A stretch of 64,000 bases of DNA from Streptomyces sp. NBC_00289. Its GTDB lineage: Bacteria > Actinomycetota > Actinomycetes > Streptomycetales > Streptomycetaceae. A model generated the notes under the pieces. The model did no database searches and was not told the origin of the DNA. It saw only the letters and a list, made by a program, of their open reading frames with translations. Positions 61,436 to 64,000 of this stretch are shown one piece after another. The position numbers and the translations under genes were made by a program. Where the stretch lies: positions 9,486,001 to 9,550,000 of the forward strand of contig NZ_CP108046.1 of NCBI RefSeq assembly GCF_041435115.1. The letters are read 5' to 3'. The first letter of the stretch is position 1. The number at the start of each line of letters is the position of its first letter.

Positions 61436-62431
61436 ATGACGGACTCCTCGGTGCTCCTGGCCGTCGCCCTCTCGCTTGTCTCAGCGATCTGCTACGCCGC
61501 GGCCGCCGTGGTCCAGGAGCGCACTGCCGCAGGTACGGCGGATCTGCGCGGCGCGCTCGCCCGCGGCTCCTGGTGGTGGTCCGTCGTCCTCAACGGCACC
61601 GGTGCGCTGTTGCACGTGGTCGCCCTGCGGTACGGGCCGCTGACCCTGGTGCAGCCGCTCGGTGCGCTGAGTCTCGTGGTGGCAGTACCCCTGGGGTCGC
61701 TGGCCGCCCGCCGTCGCACCTCGGGCACACAGTGGCGCGGCATGGCCCTCACCCTCGCCGGGCTGGTCACCCTGCTCACCGTCACCGCCTCGGGTGGCAC
61801 GCCGGACGACTCCCTGCGGACCAGCGAGGTTCTCGTGGTCGCGGTCGCCGCCGTCGGCGTCATCGCGGTGCTCGTCTCCCACGCCTCGGGCCGGACCGCC
61901 CGGGCAGGCCTCGCGTTCGCGGCCGCCTCCGGCATCGCCTCGGGGGCCGGTTCCACGCTGGCCCAGAAGGTCGCGGTCGGGGCGACGCTGTCCTGGAGCA
62001 TGGCGCTGGTGGTGGTCCTGACCGCCGGGTTCGCCGTGGCCGGGGTGCTGCTCTCCCAGCAGGCCTACCGCAGTGGCCTGGGCGGCCCGCTCGCGCTGCT
62101 CACCCTCGTCAACCCCGTCGCCGCTTCCGCCGTCGGCATCCTCCTGCTCGGTGAGGGATTCCAGTACGGCGGGACCGGCATCCTGCTCGCCCTCGCCGGT
62201 GCCGCAGCGGCCGGCCGCGGTGTGATCCTGTTGAGTCGCCCTCAGCCCGGCCAGGAACGACTTCCGGCCCACCCCGAGGGCGGAGTCGACCGGCCGCGCG
62301 CGGGCCACCGGACAGGAGGGACCACCGCGCCGATCCTGCGGCCGGCCCGCCTGGTGCGTTCCGCGCTGCCGTCCGCCGGACGGCTGGGCGCGGTCCCCGC
62401 CGACATCACCGGCATGAGCCGGGCACTGTGA
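61436..62431 (+). CDS. DMT-superfamily permease
   Basis: A 331-residue membrane protein with about nine or ten helices in the EamA/DMT pattern: SLVSAICYAAAAVVQERTA at the start, YGPLTLVQPLGALSLVVAVP in helix 3-4, GLVTLLTVTASGG, and the mirrored second half ending ASAVGILLLGEGFQYGG. The last 70 residues are a soluble Pro/Arg-rich tail. Substrate unknown. It starts 51 bases after a perfect palindrome, so it is probably repressor-controlled. Confidence 0.82.
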   Translation: MTDSSVLLAVALSLVSAICYAAAAVVQERTAAGTADLRGALARGSWWWSVVLNGTGALLHVVALRYGPLTLVQPLGALSLVVAVPLGSLAARRRTSGTQWRGMALTLAGLVTLLTVTASGGTPDDSLRTSEVLVVAVAAVGVIAVLVSHASGRTARAGLAFAAASGIASGAGSTLAQKVAVGATLSWSMALVVVLTAGFAVAGVLLSQQAYRSGLGGPLALLTLVNPVAASAVGILLLGEGFQYGGTGILLALAGAAAAGRGVILLSRPQPGQERLPAHPEGGVDRPRAGHRTGGTTAPILRPARLVRSALPSAGRLGAVPADITGMSRAL

Positions 62432-62452
62432 GACGAGACGGAGAACGCGACC

Positions 62453-63196
62453 GTGACCATGATGCAGAGCGCACCTCGGACCGTACCGCAGACCCCACTT
62501 CGGACTTCCCGCCGAAACTCCCCTTCTACGACCGTGCGCGCGGCGGGACTGGTGGACGTGCCCGCCGTGGTGCGCCTGTTCGCCCCGCCCTCGCCCTCAG
62601 CTCAGTGCACCGGATCACTCCTGGACGGCTACCCGGGGGACTGGGAGCGGGCTCAGCGCGCGATGCGGCTGCTGTTGGCCCACTACGCGCTTGAAGAGGG
62701 GCACGTGTGGGTGGCCGAGCGTGCGGACGGCCGCCTTCTCGCGGCGGGTATCTGGCTGCCGCCGGACTCCGAGACCGAGCCCCCCGACACACGCTTCAGC
62801 AGCCTTCTCGCCCGCGAGCTCGCCACCGGCCCGCAGGACCACCCGGTCCTGCCGCCGAAGCCGAAGGGGGCGGGGCCCGACGGACTGCACTGGAAGGTGG
62901 TCATCGCCGGCACACTGGACGACACCAGCGCCTGGGACCACATCGTGGCCGCCGACCTGCTCGCCCCGGGGCTGCGCGCCGTCGACGAGCAGGCCGCCCC
63001 CGCCGTCGCGATCACGATCTCCGCCCGCCACACGGACCAACTACGGCCTCTCGGGTTTCGTCGGCCGTATGAAGTCCGCCTCAAGCCGGGCGCGAGTGTA
63101 TGGCTGACGACGCGTCCTCGTCGGAGTCCTCTCGTGGATACCCCCGGCAGTCGTGCGCTCCCGTCGCCGGAGAAACCGCGTACGCGCCTCCTTTGA
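62453..63196 (+). CDS. GNAT-like acetyltransferase domain protein
   Basis: A 247-residue protein. TVRAAGLVDVPAVVRLF is a GNAT start, HVWVAERADGRLLAAGIWLPP the beta4 strand, and WKVVIAGTLDDTSAWDHIVA with TISARHTDQLRPLGFRRPYE the later core; the classical R-x-x-G-x-G/A loop is not evident, so activity is uncertain. GTG at 62453 has GGAGA upstream. It follows the permease by 21 bases and may be co-transcribed. Confidence 0.65.
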   Translation: MTMMQSAPRTVPQTPLRTSRRNSPSTTVRAAGLVDVPAVVRLFAPPSPSAQCTGSLLDGYPGDWERAQRAMRLLLAHYALEEGHVWVAERADGRLLAAGIWLPPDSETEPPDTRFSSLLARELATGPQDHPVLPPKPKGAGPDGLHWKVVIAGTLDDTSAWDHIVAADLLAPGLRAVDEQAAPAVAITISARHTDQLRPLGFRRPYEVRLKPGASVWLTTRPRRSPLVDTPGSRALPSPEKPRTRLL

Positions 63197-63229
63197 GCCG
63201 TAGGATCGGTGATCTCAGGGGAGGTGGTG

Positions 63230-64000
63230 ATGGGCAGGCAACGCCCTGGCGCGCCGACGCTGGAGGAGGTGGCCGCCCACGCCGGGGTGGGACGGGGCAC
63301 GGTCTCCCGGGTCGTCAACAACGCGGCCGGCGTGAAGGAGTCGACGCGCCGAGCCGTGCAGCGAGCCATCGAGGAACTGGGGTATGTGCCCAATCTCGCC
63401 GCGCGGTCCCTGGCCGGCCGGCGGGCCGATGCCGTCGCACTCGTTCTGGCGGAGCCGGACTGGAGACAGTTCGCGGAGCCGTTCTTCTCCGAGATCGTCC
63501 GCTCGCTCGGGGACGCGCTGGCTGACACCGGGATGCAACTGCTGCTGACCCTGGTCCGTTCGGACGCCGAGCGGCAGCGCTTCCTCGAGTACGCGCGCGG
63601 CGGACGGGTCGACGGAGCACTTCTGGTGTCCGTGCACGCCGGCGACCCGCTGCCGGACATGCTCGCCGAGGCCCGGCTGCCGACCGTGCTGCTCGGACGC
63701 CGTTCGGGCGACGAACACATCAGCTACGTCGACGCGGACAACGTCGGCGGCGCCCGCAACGCCGTCTCCCACCTGCTGAAACGGGGCAGCACAGCGATCG
63801 CCACCATCACCGGGCCACTCGACATGCACGTTGCCCGCTCACGGCTGCGCGGCTACCAGGAGGCCCTGGCCGCGGCCGGCCTGGAGGCCGATCCGTCCTG
63901 GGTCGCCGAGAGCGACTTCACGCAGGAGAGCGGCCGACGCGCCATGGCCGAACTCATCCGACGGCACCCGGAGATCGACGGCGTCCTCGCCGCGTCCGAC
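63230..64000 (+). CDS. LacI-family transcriptional regulator, C-terminus beyond window
   Basis: The first 257 residues of a LacI/GalR repressor. The HTH is PTLEEVAAHAGVGRGTVSRVVN followed by the hinge helix YVPNLAARSLAGRR, then a sugar-binding domain (GGRVDGALLVSVH, YVDADNVGGARNAVSHLLKR, SRLRGYQEALAAAGL, IDGVLAASD). The ATG at 63230 follows GGGGAGG. It probably binds a sugar. The gene runs off the right edge. Confidence 0.9.
   Translation, partial: MGRQRPGAPTLEEVAAHAGVGRGTVSRVVNNAAGVKESTRRAVQRAIEELGYVPNLAARSLAGRRADAVALVLAEPDWRQFAEPFFSEIVRSLGDALADTGMQLLLTLVRSDAERQRFLEYARGGRVDGALLVSVHAGDPLPDMLAEARLPTVLLGRRSGDEHISYVDADNVGGARNAVSHLLKRGSTAIATITGPLDMHVARSRLRGYQEALAAAGLEADPSWVAESDFTQESGRRAMAELIRRHPEIDGVLAASD

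Overview
The window looks like chromosomal DNA of a Streptomyces or a close actinomycete relative. GC is very high, many genes start with GTG, starts and stops often overlap as GTGA, the secreted proteins are of Tat, lipoprotein and FG-GAP types, regulators are dense, and the rare leucine codon TTA is nearly confined to two regulatory genes. No rRNA, tRNA or CRISPR array was seen.

Left part (1-12.3 kb). A leftward, translationally coupled five-gene operon runs phytanoyl-CoA-type dioxygenase > DUF6271/glycosyltransferase-like protein > group IV PLP decarboxylase > GNAT acetyltransferase > MFS exporter. It looks like a small, uncharacterised metabolite pathway. Next come a GH3 beta-N-acetylhexosaminidase and a divergent DasR-like GntR regulator with an in-frame TTA codon. 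DasR-type (dre-like) palindromes lie between these two genes, and one also lies upstream of the five-gene operon, so a single aminosugar-responsive regulator may control both. An XRE/NB-ARC regulator, an epimerase, a lipoprotein and a secreted I36-type inhibitor follow.

Centre (12.5-35.7 kb). A large XRE-STAND-WD40 signalling protein (14 WD40 repeats) and a secreted GH106-like glycosidase run rightward. They converge on a 4,097-residue megasynthase on the minus strand with the predicted order FAAL-ACP-KS-AT-KR-ACP-C-A-PCP-C-(acyl-ACP-reductase-like). It has no thioesterase. Its C-terminus resembles cyanobacterial aldehyde-forming acyl-ACP reductase (AAR), including an aligned cysteine, which suggests reductive release of a lipopeptide-like aldehyde. 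Small membrane proteins, a methyltransferase and a DHFR-like protein follow.

Mobile zone (35.9-53 kb). There is one IS200/IS605-type element (tnpA and tnpB), one ISAzo13-type element, and three nearly identical 1.28-kb IS3-type copies. Each IS3 copy has its own short target duplication and splits a gene (an unknown gene, a SMI1/KNR4 gene, a NUDIX gene) that can be rejoined exactly in frame. The three copies differ by an A4/A3/A2 run in orfB. Between them sit a TetR/oxidoreductase pair with a striking triple operator, an FG-GAP secreted protein, an MFS exporter and a polysaccharide deacetylase.

Right part (52.6-64 kb). This is ordinary accessory chromosome: a tandem-MerR regulator divergent from an erythromycin-esterase-like gene, a DHFR-like protein, glutamate decarboxylase, a secreted AMIN-like protein, a divergent SDR/LysR pair, a DMT permease, a GNAT-like protein and a LacI regulator cut by the window edge. 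Several decayed gene fragments (LuxR, alpha/beta hydrolase) are present.
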